39,577 nucleotides of DNA from Entamoeba histolytica HM-1:IMSS (Eukaryota > Evosea > Mastigamoebida > Endamoebidae), in NCBI RefSeq assembly GCF_000208925.1, contig NW_001915011.1:1-39577 (forward strand). The letters run 5' to 3'. Below are positions 29,927-39,577 of this stretch, in pieces. The position numbers and the translations under genes are program-made. Every line of letters begins with the position of its first letter. Position 1 is the stretch's first letter. The notes below the pieces were generated by a model, which was given only the letters and a program-made list of their open reading frames with translations, was not told the origin of the DNA and did no database searches.

Positions 29927-31383
29927 ACTTCAAATATTAATTTAAGATGAAGATTTTATCTTATTGTACTACACATGAATTAAAAAATAAATTTGTAAAA
30001 AGTTATTAATAATTATAAGGTTGTATTTATCTATTTTATTATATAATAATTCAACCAAATTCTCGAATAATATCGAAAAATACTTCTTAAAAAAAAAATA
30101 ACTATAATAATGTTATAAAGTATTACTGTTAATACTATTCTTTCATTTCTTTAATCTGTGGAATATTTTAAACAAAAAATTTCTATTTAAACAAATATTT
30201 TTTAATCTTCTAATTGCTTCTCTTTTTCTAAATAAATAATTGACCATTCTAGAGAATAAAATGATTAAAACTACCTAAAGAGTAATCTCAAAGGTATGTG
30301 AATGGTATAAAGAAATTATTATCATTCATTCAGTTAAATCATTTAATAATTCATAGTTTAATAGTTATTTAATTTTTCTTATTAAATATATACACCATAC
30401 TTTACATATTCTTTATTTCAATGATTATATGATGAATTATTATTATATTTATAAAAATTAAAATATTTCATCTATTAAAAGTTGTTTAAATAATACCTAA
30501 TGCTTATTATAACATTAATATTCACAAGATAATTGTTAAAAAAGTGCTAATAAAAAATAGTCAACAACCATTTAAATAAACACAACATAAAAGAAAAATA
30601 ACTTAAAGTTATAATTATATAAATAAATTCATTCTATGATGTAAAAGAAAGCTCTAAAACTTTTTTTAATAATATGTGTATTATTAAATTACTTTTATAT
30701 GTTAAAAAGTGAATAATTATTATCTTTATAAATACATGCTCTCCTATTATAATAATTACTATTCCAACATAAGTATGAATCAATACTATTCTAATAGTAT
30801 TGAATAAGATGTTTTATAACTAAAGATAAATCATAACTAAATGATAATTGATGATTCCATGCTTTAATTTAGTTTAAAAATATTTGTAATGTTTCTTAAA
30901 TGCCATCTTTGAGTCTGAAGTTGAAGTAAATTTATAAAATAAATAACAAGAATAAAACAAGTAAAAAACAACAAAGAAGTAATTAACATAATAAATATTT
31001 TAATAAATTTTAATTTAATCTTGAACTTTAAATTAATATTTGTTCAGTAATTAAAAAATTATTAGAAAGACTTTTAACAGAAATAAAAAATATATAAACT
31101 TAAACAATAAGTGGTTGTTTGTCATTAAGAAATTATAAAATTGCTGGGTTTTGTTTCTATAACTTAAGTATTAAATATAATATTAAGTATTTATAATAAA
31201 CAAATTATTATTTAAATATTATTTAAAGCAATAAAATAAATCATAACTAAATCATAAAGATGTTTTTGTTTATTATTGTTTCTTTTATAAATAATTATTT
31301 TTTCATTGTTATTATTGAATAGAATGTCAAACTTTATTTAAAAGTTCTTTTTAATTTTTTAAACTTTTTAATGATCGAAATTA
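29927..31383. other. Long intergenic region
   Basis: About 1.45 kb of extremely AT-rich DNA. It contains an 11-bp inverted repeat with a 2-nt centre at 30780-30803 (TCAATACTATT / AATAGTATTGA). It also has a direct repeat ATAAATCATAACTAAAT near 30826 and 31236. No coding or RNA gene is supported. Confidence 0.45.
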
Positions 31384-31626
31384 ATGTCAATAGAACAACC
31401 AACACATCGTTGTTATGAAGAATCAAGTGGAATGTTATTTGAAGTAAAAGAAGCTCATTTATTAGCACTAGCAAGAAAGATAGCAAAAAATAAAGATATT
31501 CAATACGAGGAAGTTGATGACCGTCATTTATTTTTAAAAAATACTGAGGTAAATATATGTGCTGAAGTCCAGGCAGAATTAGATAAGTATATTTATGATA
31601 AAGCTAAAAAACAATATTATCGATAA
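31384..31626 (+). CDS. Small orphan protein, 80 aa
   Basis: ATG-to-TAA frame encoding a charged soluble protein (MSIEQPTHRCYEESSGMLFE...). A long helix is likely in the middle (VKEAHLLALARKIAKNKD), and the C-terminus is basic (DKAKKQYYR). There is no signal peptide or TM segment. Composition is protein-like and the complexity is clearly higher than in neighbouring noncoding DNA. The gene is compactly spaced, 147 bp ahead of the next + strand gene. Function unknown. Confidence 0.55.
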   Translation: MSIEQPTHRCYEESSGMLFEVKEAHLLALARKIAKNKDIQYEEVDDRHLFLKNTEVNICAEVQAELDKYIYDKAKKQYYR

Positions 31627-31773
31627 TAAACATATTTTGTTATTTAGCTGAAATTCTTCAATTTTTTATTTTTGGAATAATAAAAACAAATAACAGAAAT
31701 TACTATTAAAAAATGTTGATTAAAAAAAATAGAAAAAGGAACTTAGAAAAAATTATAGTATTATATAAAAACA

Positions 31774-32304
31774 ATGAGAATGATTTATTGTTTAATTATC
31801 ATGTTGTTTGTATGTTTTGGAGAAAGTAAAAGTCTTTCTAGACAGTCTAAGAGATTTGCAAATAAAGTTGCAGATGAAATTATTGGAGTAAAAGTTAATA
31901 TTAATTATGTTCCAAAACAAAAAACACGCTTGTTCAACTTTGAAAGTTGTAAGAATTCTACTGCAGCACAATGCCTCCTCTGTAAACAAAAGGTAGTTGA
32001 AGATGAAGATTATTGTCAAAACCCAACTATTCCAGAACAAAAATGTATGTGTCTTGCAGCACGTCATCAATGGAGAACAATGTATGAAAACGTTGATGAT
32101 AAATTACAAACAGTTGAAGAGGCATGTGCTTTTGTGTGTGATATTAAACAACCAAAAGAAAATATTAAAGTAAATGAAACATTAATTCAAACTAATTACC
32201 AAAATGGTACAATTAAAAATGAAACACTTAAAAAAACAACTACCAATGGTGCATCTAGTGTTGTTGTTATGATTTGTTTTGCTCTTCTTATCTTCATTTA
32301 CTAA
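31774..32304 (+). CDS. Secreted Cys-rich, probably GPI-anchored surface protein
   Basis: A 176-aa protein with an N-terminal signal peptide (MRMIYCLIIMLFVCFGES). The ectodomain carries eight Cys (ESCK, QCLLC, YCQ, KCMC, EACAFVC), with four N-glycosylation sequons (NST, NET, NGT, NET). The C-terminus is small residues followed by a hydrophobic tail (NGASSVVVMICFALLIFIY), the pattern for GPI attachment. It is likely a cell-surface or secreted protein of the amoeba. No family is recognised. TATATAAAA sits about 10 nt ahead of the ATG and may be its TATA element or leader. Confidence 0.75.
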   Translation: MRMIYCLIIMLFVCFGESKSLSRQSKRFANKVADEIIGVKVNINYVPKQKTRLFNFESCKNSTAAQCLLCKQKVVEDEDYCQNPTIPEQKCMCLAARHQWRTMYENVDDKLQTVEEACAFVCDIKQPKENIKVNETLIQTNYQNGTIKNETLKKTTTNGASSVVVMICFALLIFIY

Positions 32305-32494
32305 CTTAAGTCTCACTGTCTTTTCGTTACTTTTTTATTTCTTTTTTATATCTTCAGTTTTGTAATATAAATAAGAGATAGAAAGAAAAGGATTATTAAT
32401 TAATATAACTATAGTTATTTATCATTTCAATTTCTTTTAATCATATGAATTGAAAGGACAAAAACAAGTCAAAATAAAAGAAATAAAATGATTA

Positions 32495-33154
32495 TTAGAT
32501 TTGGTCAATAAGCTTATTTTGTAATGTTTGTTTAGCGTTTACTTTGACTTTGAAATCTATTGATGATTTTGTTTCAGGAATTAATTTAGCAATTTCTGGA
32601 TATTGTTCAGCAAGAGTTGGTTTTATAGGGGTATTTAATTTTGACACTGGTTTCTTAACATTAAGAGAACCTTTAACCCCACTCTTTTTTAATAAGCATT
32701 TAACTTCTTTTAATTTCTTTTTAGCAGTAATCTTCTTAATAGCATCATTGATCATTGAGTTTAACTTATTAACATCAAATTGTTGAATTTGAATTTTATT
32801 GTCGTACATTTTTGCTAAGTTAATGAGTTCATCTCCACAAGGTGTTCCTTTAGTATATTTTTTAGTAATTTTAGCAGCTTTTTTAACTTTCTTGGCAACA
32901 GCCTTTGCACGTTCAATAGATGGATTAATAGAATTTTCATCAATAGAAGACATAATTCTTTCAGCCATTGACTCTGCTTGAGCTGAAGTTAACTTTAATT
33001 TTTCTTCTAATCTTTTGACAACTAATTGCTTTGATTTAATCAAAGCTGGTGGAAGAGTTAAATCTTTAACTACCTTAACTCCAGTTAATGCTTCAGTTTC
33101 ATTTGTTTTTGCTTGAACACACATTATAACCATAATGACAAAAAGAGCGTTCAT
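32495..33154 (-). CDS. Secreted lysine-rich helical protein
   Basis: A 219-aa protein with a signal peptide (MNALFVIMVIMCVQA) and a mature part that is strongly basic and helical (KRLEEKLKLTSAQAESMAER, AKAVAKKVKKAAKITKKYTK). It has only two Cys after the signal (TPCGDEL, EVKCLLKK), which may pair. The region around them, CGDELINLAKMYDNK...INDAIKKI, suggests a small helical fold. No TM or GPI signal is seen at the C-terminus. Family not recognised. It converges with the preceding GPI-type gene, so the two are not co-transcribed. Confidence 0.72.
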   Translation of the reverse strand: MNALFVIMVIMCVQAKTNETEALTGVKVVKDLTLPPALIKSKQLVVKRLEEKLKLTSAQAESMAERIMSSIDENSINPSIERAKAVAKKVKKAAKITKKYTKGTPCGDELINLAKMYDNKIQIQQFDVNKLNSMINDAIKKITAKKKLKEVKCLLKKSGVKGSLNVKKPVSKLNTPIKPTLAEQYPEIAKLIPETKSSIDFKVKVNAKQTLQNKLIDQI

Positions 33155-33551
33155 ATTATGAATTAATAAAATAATATTTCTAGTTAAGATCTTAAAAAAA
33201 TTTTGATTTTTGTCTTGTTAGTTATTTTTTTCTTTTTTTTTTTTGAATAGTCTTATCTAAAATACTTACTTATATGAAAGAAGTAAATTAGAAGACGTTA
33301 AGGTAAAAAAGAAAAGGACATCATATTTAATAGTTTTAACTTAACACCAAAATGAATATTTCTTATTAACAAAAAAAAAACTTTTTTGTTGATATGATAG
33401 TATCTTGTTATTATTATAAAATTTTTAACTAAAATGACAAAAAAAAATTTTCTTTTAAAATGAAATAATCAATAATAAATTTTATTATAAAAATAAGAAA
33501 TATTAAGAAGAAAATAAAAATTCTTATTGAACTTAAATACTTCTAGACTTG

Positions 33552-34091
33552 ATGTATTCTGTTCAAAGCTACGATGATAAAGACACTTTTTCTGTTTATG
33601 ATCAAAAAAAGATTGATCGTGCTGAAGAACAAGAGTATATTGTTGGTTTACTAAAACAGATATATCAAGTTGTTGTTCCAATTGTTTGTGTATTTTTAGC
33701 TGTAGTAAAGTGCATTCTTGTAATTAGACTATCCTTTAAATTAGCTACAAAAAGTATTTGGGTAGTTAAACGGGATTGGTATGCTAAATTAGGTCCAGCA
33801 CTTAATCCATATCATTTGGTATTACTTGACCTTCTTTCAAGTGGACTATTTTTAGTTATTCCATTGTGGGTGTTTTTATTACGAAAAAAAATTTCTCTTA
33901 ATTTTTTGTTGTTAAACATAGTCTGCTTTGGAGCTTTATCTTTCATTATGCTATTTTTCACTTCTTTCGGTGGTTCAATGTGGTTATTTGGCATTAACAT
34001 TGCTGTTTATTGTATTTTTATACTCATTGATGTGGTTTTACAGAAAATGTTTAATGTTCATTTAATGTTGAGTCATTCCTATTCAGTTTGA
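33552..34091 (+). CDS. Four-TM membrane protein, orphan
   Basis: A 179-aa protein starting at the ATG at 33552 (MYSVQSYDDKDTF). A polar N-tail of about 35 residues precedes four hydrophobic helices, at about 42-62 (VVVPIVCVFLAVVKC), 88-108 (LVLLDLLSSGLFLVIPLWVF), 114-136 and 144-165, and a short C-tail. No signal peptide is present. Family not recognised. Upstream, ATTGAACT at 33526-33533 matches the GAAC-type promoter element of Entamoeba. It is divergent from the Lys-rich secreted gene. Confidence 0.68.
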   Translation: MYSVQSYDDKDTFSVYDQKKIDRAEEQEYIVGLLKQIYQVVVPIVCVFLAVVKCILVIRLSFKLATKSIWVVKRDWYAKLGPALNPYHLVLLDLLSSGLFLVIPLWVFLLRKKISLNFLLLNIVCFGALSFIMLFFTSFGGSMWLFGINIAVYCIFILIDVVLQKMFNVHLMLSHSYSV

Positions 34092-34739
34092 AGGAATTTA
34101 ATTCTTCTTTTTAAGAATATCTTTAGGTTTTTTTTGAATATATTATTTATTTTGATAAATTTTATAATTACAGTAGAGTTAAAATTATAATATGAAGAAA
34201 CATATTAAATACTCAATAATTAAGATAACTTTTTAATAAAAATTAATTGAGAATATACATTTATAACGTATACTTCTTTAAGATGGAATATAAATATTAT
34301 ATAAATTTCAAACGTATTATGACATTTAATAAAGCTTATAACAACAAAGACAAATACTATACGTATTGAATTTTCAGAGGATGAATATTATGATGTTTGA
34401 TAAGCAAAAAATAAGCATTTACTAATGGTTGGTTTATAGATAGTATTTTGAGATAAATAAAATAGTCATATGAGTTAATAAAAGTTGGGTAATTAAAATG
34501 ATAATAATTCTTAAAAGAAACAATAAAAAATACTATTTTAACAAATAAATTTTACTAAAATGATTAGAGTAATTAGTAATTTGAAGTAATAGACTAGACA
34601 AACTGTATTTTAACTTAATTTTTTTATTCTAATAATATTAAAAAGAATCAAAACCTAACAAAAAAAAAATAACGGTAAATAAACTTAGAATAAAAACTCT
34701 TCCTTATATTTTAGTAAGTTAAAATTAAATGATGATATT
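34092..34739. other. Intergenic region between convergent genes
   Basis: About 650 bp of AT-rich DNA holding two 3' ends. No gene or repeat is recognised. Confidence 0.4.
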
Positions 34740-35564
34740 TTAATAGAAATTAGGGTCTTTTCTTATTATTTTTGAGTCTCTACCAAAGTGATGTCCTAAG
34801 TTTTGAATATATTCTTTTTCATGAGTTGCAGGTATCCAATCACATTGTGCAACGTCTCCACATCTAATAAATTTTGAAAATTTTTGCACTTTTAGAAATT
34901 TGTTTAATTGTCGTCTATTTAATAATTTTCCATAAAATCCCCACCAACAATGTGGAGATAATCCATTATCAAACGCTCCCTTAATGGAAGGAATTATTCT
35001 TGACTCAAACATACTTTTATCGTTCTTTGAAATGTAATTAAGAACAGAACTTAATTTACTGAATGCATTTCTTTTTAATGCCTCATCATCTTCCATAAAC
35101 AAAACAAAATCTGTTTGAGGAAAGAGAGATAAAGCATATTTAACAGTTTCATAGAAATAAAAATTGATTCTGTTGAATTTCAAATGACCATCAACTTTAT
35201 AATCACCTTCTTTTCTTAACATAAAGATAGATTCATAGATGTTGATTAATTTTTTCATCATTTCATTATTTTCAATGATATTACTATTAACAGGAGTAAT
35301 AAATGTCTTTATACCAGCATCATTTAATATTTTTTCTGCTTCATCAATATCTTTATAATCACAAGTATGACATCCCTTTGTTAAAAATACACCATCAATA
35401 ACTATATCATCATGTCCATGTAAATATGAATTTGCTAAATATTCTGCACTATAAATTAACATTGGAAGTTTTTTAGGACTTCCAATCATAGGTATAACAA
35501 TATGATACTTAGCAAAAACACAAAGTATTAAAAGGAAAAAGATAATAAATATATTCTTTTGCAT
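34740..35564 (-). CDS. Glycosyltransferase-like luminal protein
   Basis: A 274-aa protein with a short N-terminal hydrophobic segment (MQKNIFIIFFLLILCVFAKY) acting as signal peptide or type II anchor. The rest reads as a small GT-A-like domain. HIVIPMIGSPKKLPMLIYSAEYL resembles the first nucleotide-sugar-binding strand and helix. DFVLFMEDDEAL (152-163) has an acidic EDD at the place of the metal-binding DxD. CWWGFYGKLLNRRQL and the end GHHFGRDSKI resemble late parts of N-acetylglucosaminyltransferase-type enzymes. Activity and substrate are unknown. Glycan synthesis in ER/Golgi is the most likely role. This is the last gene before the right repeat block. Confidence 0.6.
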   Translation of the reverse strand: MQKNIFIIFFLLILCVFAKYHIVIPMIGSPKKLPMLIYSAEYLANSYLHGHDDIVIDGVFLTKGCHTCDYKDIDEAEKILNDAGIKTFITPVNSNIIENNEMMKKLINIYESIFMLRKEGDYKVDGHLKFNRINFYFYETVKYALSLFPQTDFVLFMEDDEALKRNAFSKLSSVLNYISKNDKSMFESRIIPSIKGAFDNGLSPHCWWGFYGKLLNRRQLNKFLKVQKFSKFIRCGDVAQCDWIPATHEKEYIQNLGHHFGRDSKIIRKDPNFY

Positions 35565-35589
35565 TACGTTTAATTTACTTTGTTTTGAA

Positions 35590-35607
35590 CTTTAAAATAA
35601 GTTCATC
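35590..35607 (-). promoter_or_regulatory. GAAC + TATA elements of glycosyltransferase-like gene
   Basis: On the minus strand GATGAACTT (35599-35607) runs directly into TATTTTAAAG (35590-35599). These match the Entamoeba GAAC (AATGAACT) and TATA-type core elements. They end about 25 nt ahead of the ATG. Confidence 0.55.
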
Positions 35608-36239
35608 ACTTTGATTCTTTCAAATTCTTTTTGAATTAAATAATCAAAAAGGAATAAAATCAACGAAATAAACAGGAAAATAATATAAAAAGTTATTTTA
35701 AAATAATCTTGTCGTTTTTTTTTAGAAAATTATTCGATTTTTTAAATTATTAAAAATAACATTACTAAATTAATACCAACAAAAATTATTTTTGTAATGT
35801 AAATGAAAATAACTACTATGTTTGTTCATTTTTATTTAAATTAAAATATTCTGATAGTATAAAAATTACTTTTTTCTTGTTTATTACAATGCTGATAAGC
35901 ATAATTCAATTGTGTTTAATAAAGCTTAAATAAGAATGTTTCTTATTTGATGATAATATGCAATGTAATTATTTTATTTTTAAATTTATAGAACTATTTA
36001 AATTGTAAAAAAAAGTATTTTTTTAAATCACTAAAAATAACATAAAACAACCCCTCAATTTATAATATCTTTAAAAATTTAGTTTATTTCATTCCCTTAG
36101 AATAAGCATTTTTTATCAATTTTTTTTTCATTAAATCAAAACAAAGGAATAGAATGTTTAGAATTTAATCTAATAGTTTTTAAAAATCATAAAAACATAA
36201 AAAAATGAGAAGTTTTTTAATGATAAAAAATTATAAAAA
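35608..36239. other. Intergenic region before right repeat
   Basis: About 630 bp of AT-rich DNA. No gene, RNA or clear repeat is seen. Confidence 0.4.
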
Positions 36240-37312
36240 TTTAGTTTTATTAGTTTTTAATTTTTCTTTTTCATTTTATTTATTTGAAATAATTTCATTC
36301 ATTCGAGTGAATGTATTGTTCATGAGATACTTCTAAATGTCTATATTCAACTTGATATTCTCCATATTATTTCTTCATGTTTTTCATATTATTCATTATA
36401 CCTATTATCATTATGTAAAATTGAAATTATAATGTTTTGTTTTTTCAACATATTTACTGTTTCTGAATTGACTAGTCTGTGTGTTGTAATTAATTTAATT
36501 TATTCTATTAATTTGTCTTACTTTATCTTGCTGAATTTTATCCATTTCTGTTTGATTAATAAATTCTAGATTTATCCTTTTATCATTTACAATTATCTTT
36601 TTGTAATTGATTATTCTTATTTGTTTTATCTTCTGTATAAATGTTCAGCCTTTCATGAAACATTGTTTGTATTGTTAATTACTTTTGTTTTTATTATTGT
36701 TTTCTTCTCCATTATTTCTTTATTGTATTTCTTTTATATTTCAATAGAGTTATTCTCATCATATTTTCATTTATTATTTCATATTTATTTCGTATCTTCT
36801 TATTTTCAATACAATTTATTATTATATCTTCATTTGTTATTATTTTATATTTACAAATAGTACATTATTTAACATTTGATGTAGTTATTTATTTGTTCAT
36901 TTCATATGAATATATTATTCTATTTCATTAATTTCATTGTTTAAATTCATTTCGTTTTATATTTTATTATCACCGTTATTTATTTGTTATTTTCTTATCA
37001 CATCATTTTCATTCTATTTTATTATTTGATTAATCATTTAATTCATTTTACTTTTATTAATATATTTCTTTATATTTATTCTTTAAGCATTTTATTAATG
37101 TATTTGAGTTATTCGTATTTTGTATAATTTGATATGTTTAATTTATATTCATTTATTATTCTAATCAATTATTATCTTAATATTTCATATTGTGTTATTA
37201 TATATTTTATTCTTCTCATTTCTTATCTTGATTTTATTTATATTCTTTCTTTTATTTCTTTATTTGCATTCTTATTCTTCTTTTAATATTATTGTTTATG
37301 ATTTGAGCTGGC
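36240..37312. repeat. T-rich low-complexity region, probable repeat DNA
   Basis: The + strand is strongly T-rich for about 1 kb with runs of TATTTCAT, TTTATTAT and TTCATT words like those of the neighbouring repeat blocks. Frames within it start only at TTG and encode Phe/Leu/Tyr strings, so no gene is called. It adjoins a purine-rich tract at 37313. Confidence 0.5.
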
Positions 37313-37500
37313 AACGAAAAAAAGCAAATAATTGAAAAAGAAGATAAAGAAAGATATAAAAGAATAAAAAGAAAGTAAGAAGTTTGATATGATGAAGAAA
37401 GAATAAAAGTAGAAAGGAGAGAAGATAAAAAGAAAGAAGATAAAGAGTAATAAAACAAAAGAGATGATAAAAGAAGAAAAGAAAGAAAAAAATAAAGGAT
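37313..37500 (+). repeat. Polypurine tract
   Basis: Almost all + strand bases are A or G for about 190 nt (for example AAAGAAGATAAAGAAAG), abruptly following the T-rich region. It resembles the A/G-rich segment of left block B around 590-720 and is probably a diverged copy of it in the same orientation. Confidence 0.6.
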
Positions 37501-37607
37501 GCAAATTTTATTTCAACAAATAAAAAAAGTGCAAAATTTAATGATGCAAAATAATTTGAAATAAAAATAAATCATCATTTGATATTATTATATTTGATAA
37601 TAAATTA

Positions 37608-37770
37608 TATTATATATTAAATACATCATATTTCTTTATTATTTATCTTTCTTTTCTTTTTATTATTTCATATATTCCATTATTATTCGTTCATTTATTA
37701 TTTATTATTTATATTTCATTTATTAAATAAAATGAAAATGAAATTATAAAATAATCAATTAATTAAATAT
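37608..37770 (+). repeat. AT-rich repeat block A, right copy
   Basis: Direct-orientation copy of 1-150, with short insertions (for example extra TTTC and TATTT units). It ends at AATTAAATAT, where the inverted block begins with GGGTACGAAAATTAGC. Confidence 0.75.
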
Positions 37771-39201
37771 GGGTACGAAAATTAGCAAAGAAAAAATGCA
37801 TCTAAATAATTTACAAAAAAAGAAAAAAGAAGCAAAATATTTTGCATCCATAGAATTTTCCATTTATTATATTTTGCTCCTAAATAAAAATAAAAAATAA
37901 AAAGTATGATAAATATACAATCTGTATATATTTATGTTTATATTTTATATTCATTTATATTTAATTTGTATGAAATATTAATGAAATAGATGATTTGATT
38001 ATTCATATTTATTTTTATTCTTTTCTTTATATGTTATTTATCTATCTTATTTTTATATATTTATTTCTCTGTTTATATTATTTATATCATTGTATTCTTC
38101 TTATTATCTCTATATTATTATATTATTATTTTAATTTTTTCTATTTATAATATTTAGAATTTCTTATTGTTATTCTTTTATATTTAGTTGTATTTGTTTA
38201 TTTGTTTATTCATCTTATTCATCTTTTATATTATTATCATTTATATCTATTTTCGATTTATATTTATTCTGTTTTTATTTATATTTATATTGATTTCATC
38301 TTTTATACTTTGATTTTATTATTATATCATTGACTATCATTTCTCGTTTTATTTATCATTTATTCTTATTATTCTTTTGTTTTTATATTCAATCTATGTC
38401 ATATATTCATATCATTTTCATTTTCATTTATATTTTATTACATATTACATGTTATAATAATAACATAACACATATGATTGATTATATAATAAACATCATG
38501 ATGAAATTATACATATAAATAATAAACATAAAAAAGAGTAAAATATTTTCATCAATAAAACAATACCAATTATTTTACACAATTAAATTAGACACTTTTT
38601 ATTGAATAGTTATAATTTTTATAATAAAAATACACAGTTTATTTCTTATTTCATTTCTTCTTTTAATGTTTCTTTTGATTTATTACTTTTTATATTCTTT
38701 CTTCTTCTTCTTTCTTTTTATTCTTTTATATATTTTTATTCTTTTTATATTATTTGTTTTTTGGTGTTGTTTATATTTGTTTCTTCTATTATTTATCGAA
38801 TTTATATTCATTTATTCTTTTTATTTCTTTTTTATTAATTCTTGAGTATTGTATATTTCTTTAATATTTCATTTTTATATTATCAAAATATATGTTTAAT
38901 TGAATTTTTGTTGAATAAATTATCGAATATAATCAATATTTTCAATGTTAATTATTCATTATTTATTATTAAATGTTGTGTATATTTATTATATTAAATG
39001 AATATGATGAATGAATATCAATATTATTGTTTATTTGATTTTAAAAAATAATAAATGAATATGAAATAATAAATGAATATGAAATAATGAAGACAATGAA
39101 ATGATAATGAAATAGAATAATCTAATATTGAACAAATTAAATAAAGAATATATTGAATATATCATTAATGTTACTTTATTATTCTTTGTTATTTCAATAG
39201 A
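37771..39201 (-). repeat. Large AT-rich repeat block B, right arm (inverted)
   Basis: Reverse complement of 181-1597. GTACGAAAATTAGC at the left end matches 1584-1597. The stretch around 38594 (GACACTTTTTATTGAA) matches the complement of about 755-780. The right end (GAATATATCATTAATGTTAC...TTTCAAT) matches the complement of 181-222 with one substitution and one insertion. No protein gene is called inside. Confidence 0.8.
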
Positions 39202-39577
39202 AGAGAAACATTTAAATTATCTATAGATTGACTATTTTCTGATATGATGAATGACAAATATATTAAAATGTTAAAATTAAAATAATTGGTGAAGAAGAAG
39301 AGTAGTTAATTAAATGAATATCCAATCAACAGAATCAGTTGAAATAAGAAAAGAAAGAAAAATAACACTAATTAGAGAAGAATTGAAATGTGTTTCATGT
39401 TATACATTCAGTTCAATTCGCATAATTGAAAGAAGAATAAGAAATGAGAAAGATGGTGATGATAAGATACATGATATTTCAGAATAACATATGGTTCAGT
39501 GTAATCATGAGAATAAAAATAATTGGTGTGATGAATGATTTTGTTCAAATATTTATAATATATGAAATGGAAATACC
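39202..39577. other. Unique sequence beyond the right repeat
   Basis: Sequence complexity rises again after the repeat ends. It contains the short frame at 39314-39487 and then Cys-coding fragments in another frame up to the window edge. Confidence 0.45.
39314..39487 (+). pseudogene. 57-aa ORF, possible decayed gene start
   Basis: The ATG frame begins MNIQSTESVEIRKERK, continues with LKCVSCYTFSSIRII, and ends KIHDISE before TAA. Its composition is protein-like, unlike the adjacent repeat. Shortly after the stop, another frame gives MVQCNHENKNNWCDE, then a TGA, then FCSNIYN: Cys/His-rich words that suggest one gene broken by a frameshift and stops. It could instead be the first exon of a gene running past the window. 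Family unknown. Confidence 0.3.

Noticed and set aside
36621..36860. Plus-strand 79-codon frame in T-rich DNA
   Set aside because: TTG start and Phe/Leu/Tyr low complexity; no evidence of coding.
37252..37504. Overlapping minus-strand frames opposite the polypurine tract
   Set aside because: They are simple translations of poly-pyrimidine (Ser/Phe/Leu) in two frames at once.
38330..38838. Plus-strand frames in the right repeat arm
   Set aside because: Low-complexity mirror images of the left-arm frames; those examined start with TTG and have no supporting signals.
1..39577. tRNA, rRNA, tRNA-array, CRISPR or LINE/SINE elements
   Set aside because: No cloverleaf with consensus arms, no rRNA-like sequence, no regularly spaced repeats and no reverse-transcriptase coding were seen on reading both strands.

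Overview
The window looks like nuclear DNA of an amoeba of the genus Entamoeba, most like the E. histolytica group. The grounds are: very AT-rich DNA, compact genes that are mostly intronless, short introns that begin GTTTGT and usually end TAG, short 5' leaders, upstream elements resembling the Entamoeba TATA (GTATTTAAA) and GAAC (AATGAACT) motifs, and typical protistan housekeeping proteins. The species is not settled from sequence alone.

Layout. Positions 1-1597 and about 36240-39201 are low-complexity repeat DNA. A block of about 1.4 kb on the left (181-1597) recurs inverted on the right (37771-39201). A neighbouring block of about 150 bp (1-150) recurs in direct orientation (37608-37770). 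Together they bracket a gene-bearing segment of about 33 kb. Within it, left to right, are: a secreted LCAT-like acyltransferase/lipase (-), a WIPI/Atg18 PROPPIN (-), a START-domain lipid-binding protein (-), a DHH/DHHA1 phosphoesterase (+), a RasGAP-like coiled-coil gene with no visible start (+), a large leucine-rich-repeat protein (-), the AP-3 adaptor mu subunit in four exons (+), a TLDc-domain protein in two exons (+), a NOM1/Sgd1 MIF4G-MA3 nucleolar protein (-), an orphan with a CX2C pair (-), an importin-alpha-like armadillo protein (-), an ethanolamine/choline phosphotransferase in two exons (+), TRM112 (-), a 90-aa two-exon coiled-coil protein (+), an F-box-like/LRR-like protein (+), a Cys-rich/Pro-Gln-rich protein (-), an 80-aa orphan (+), a secreted GPI-type Cys-rich protein (+), a secreted Lys-rich protein (-), a four-TM protein (+) and a luminal/secreted glycosyltransferase-like protein (-).

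Several genes are eukaryotic membrane-traffic and lipid functions (LCAT-like, WIPI, START, AP-3 mu, phosphotransferase). Others serve ribosome or translation functions (NOM1, TRM112) and nuclear import. There is no operon logic; genes are independent, some head-to-head over 85-150 bp. The right third (29.4-35.6 kb) is richer in orphan, secreted or membrane proteins and lies next to the repeat.

The main results beyond routine calls are: exon structures recovered by protein logic (AP-3 mu, TLDc with an AAG acceptor, phosphotransferase first exon, 90-aa gene); a RasGAP-like gene whose reading frame runs upstream to a stop without an ATG; the inverted/direct repeat architecture with a conserved palindrome; and structured, less AT-rich spots in the 8.2-10.5 kb gene desert that could be noncoding RNA.
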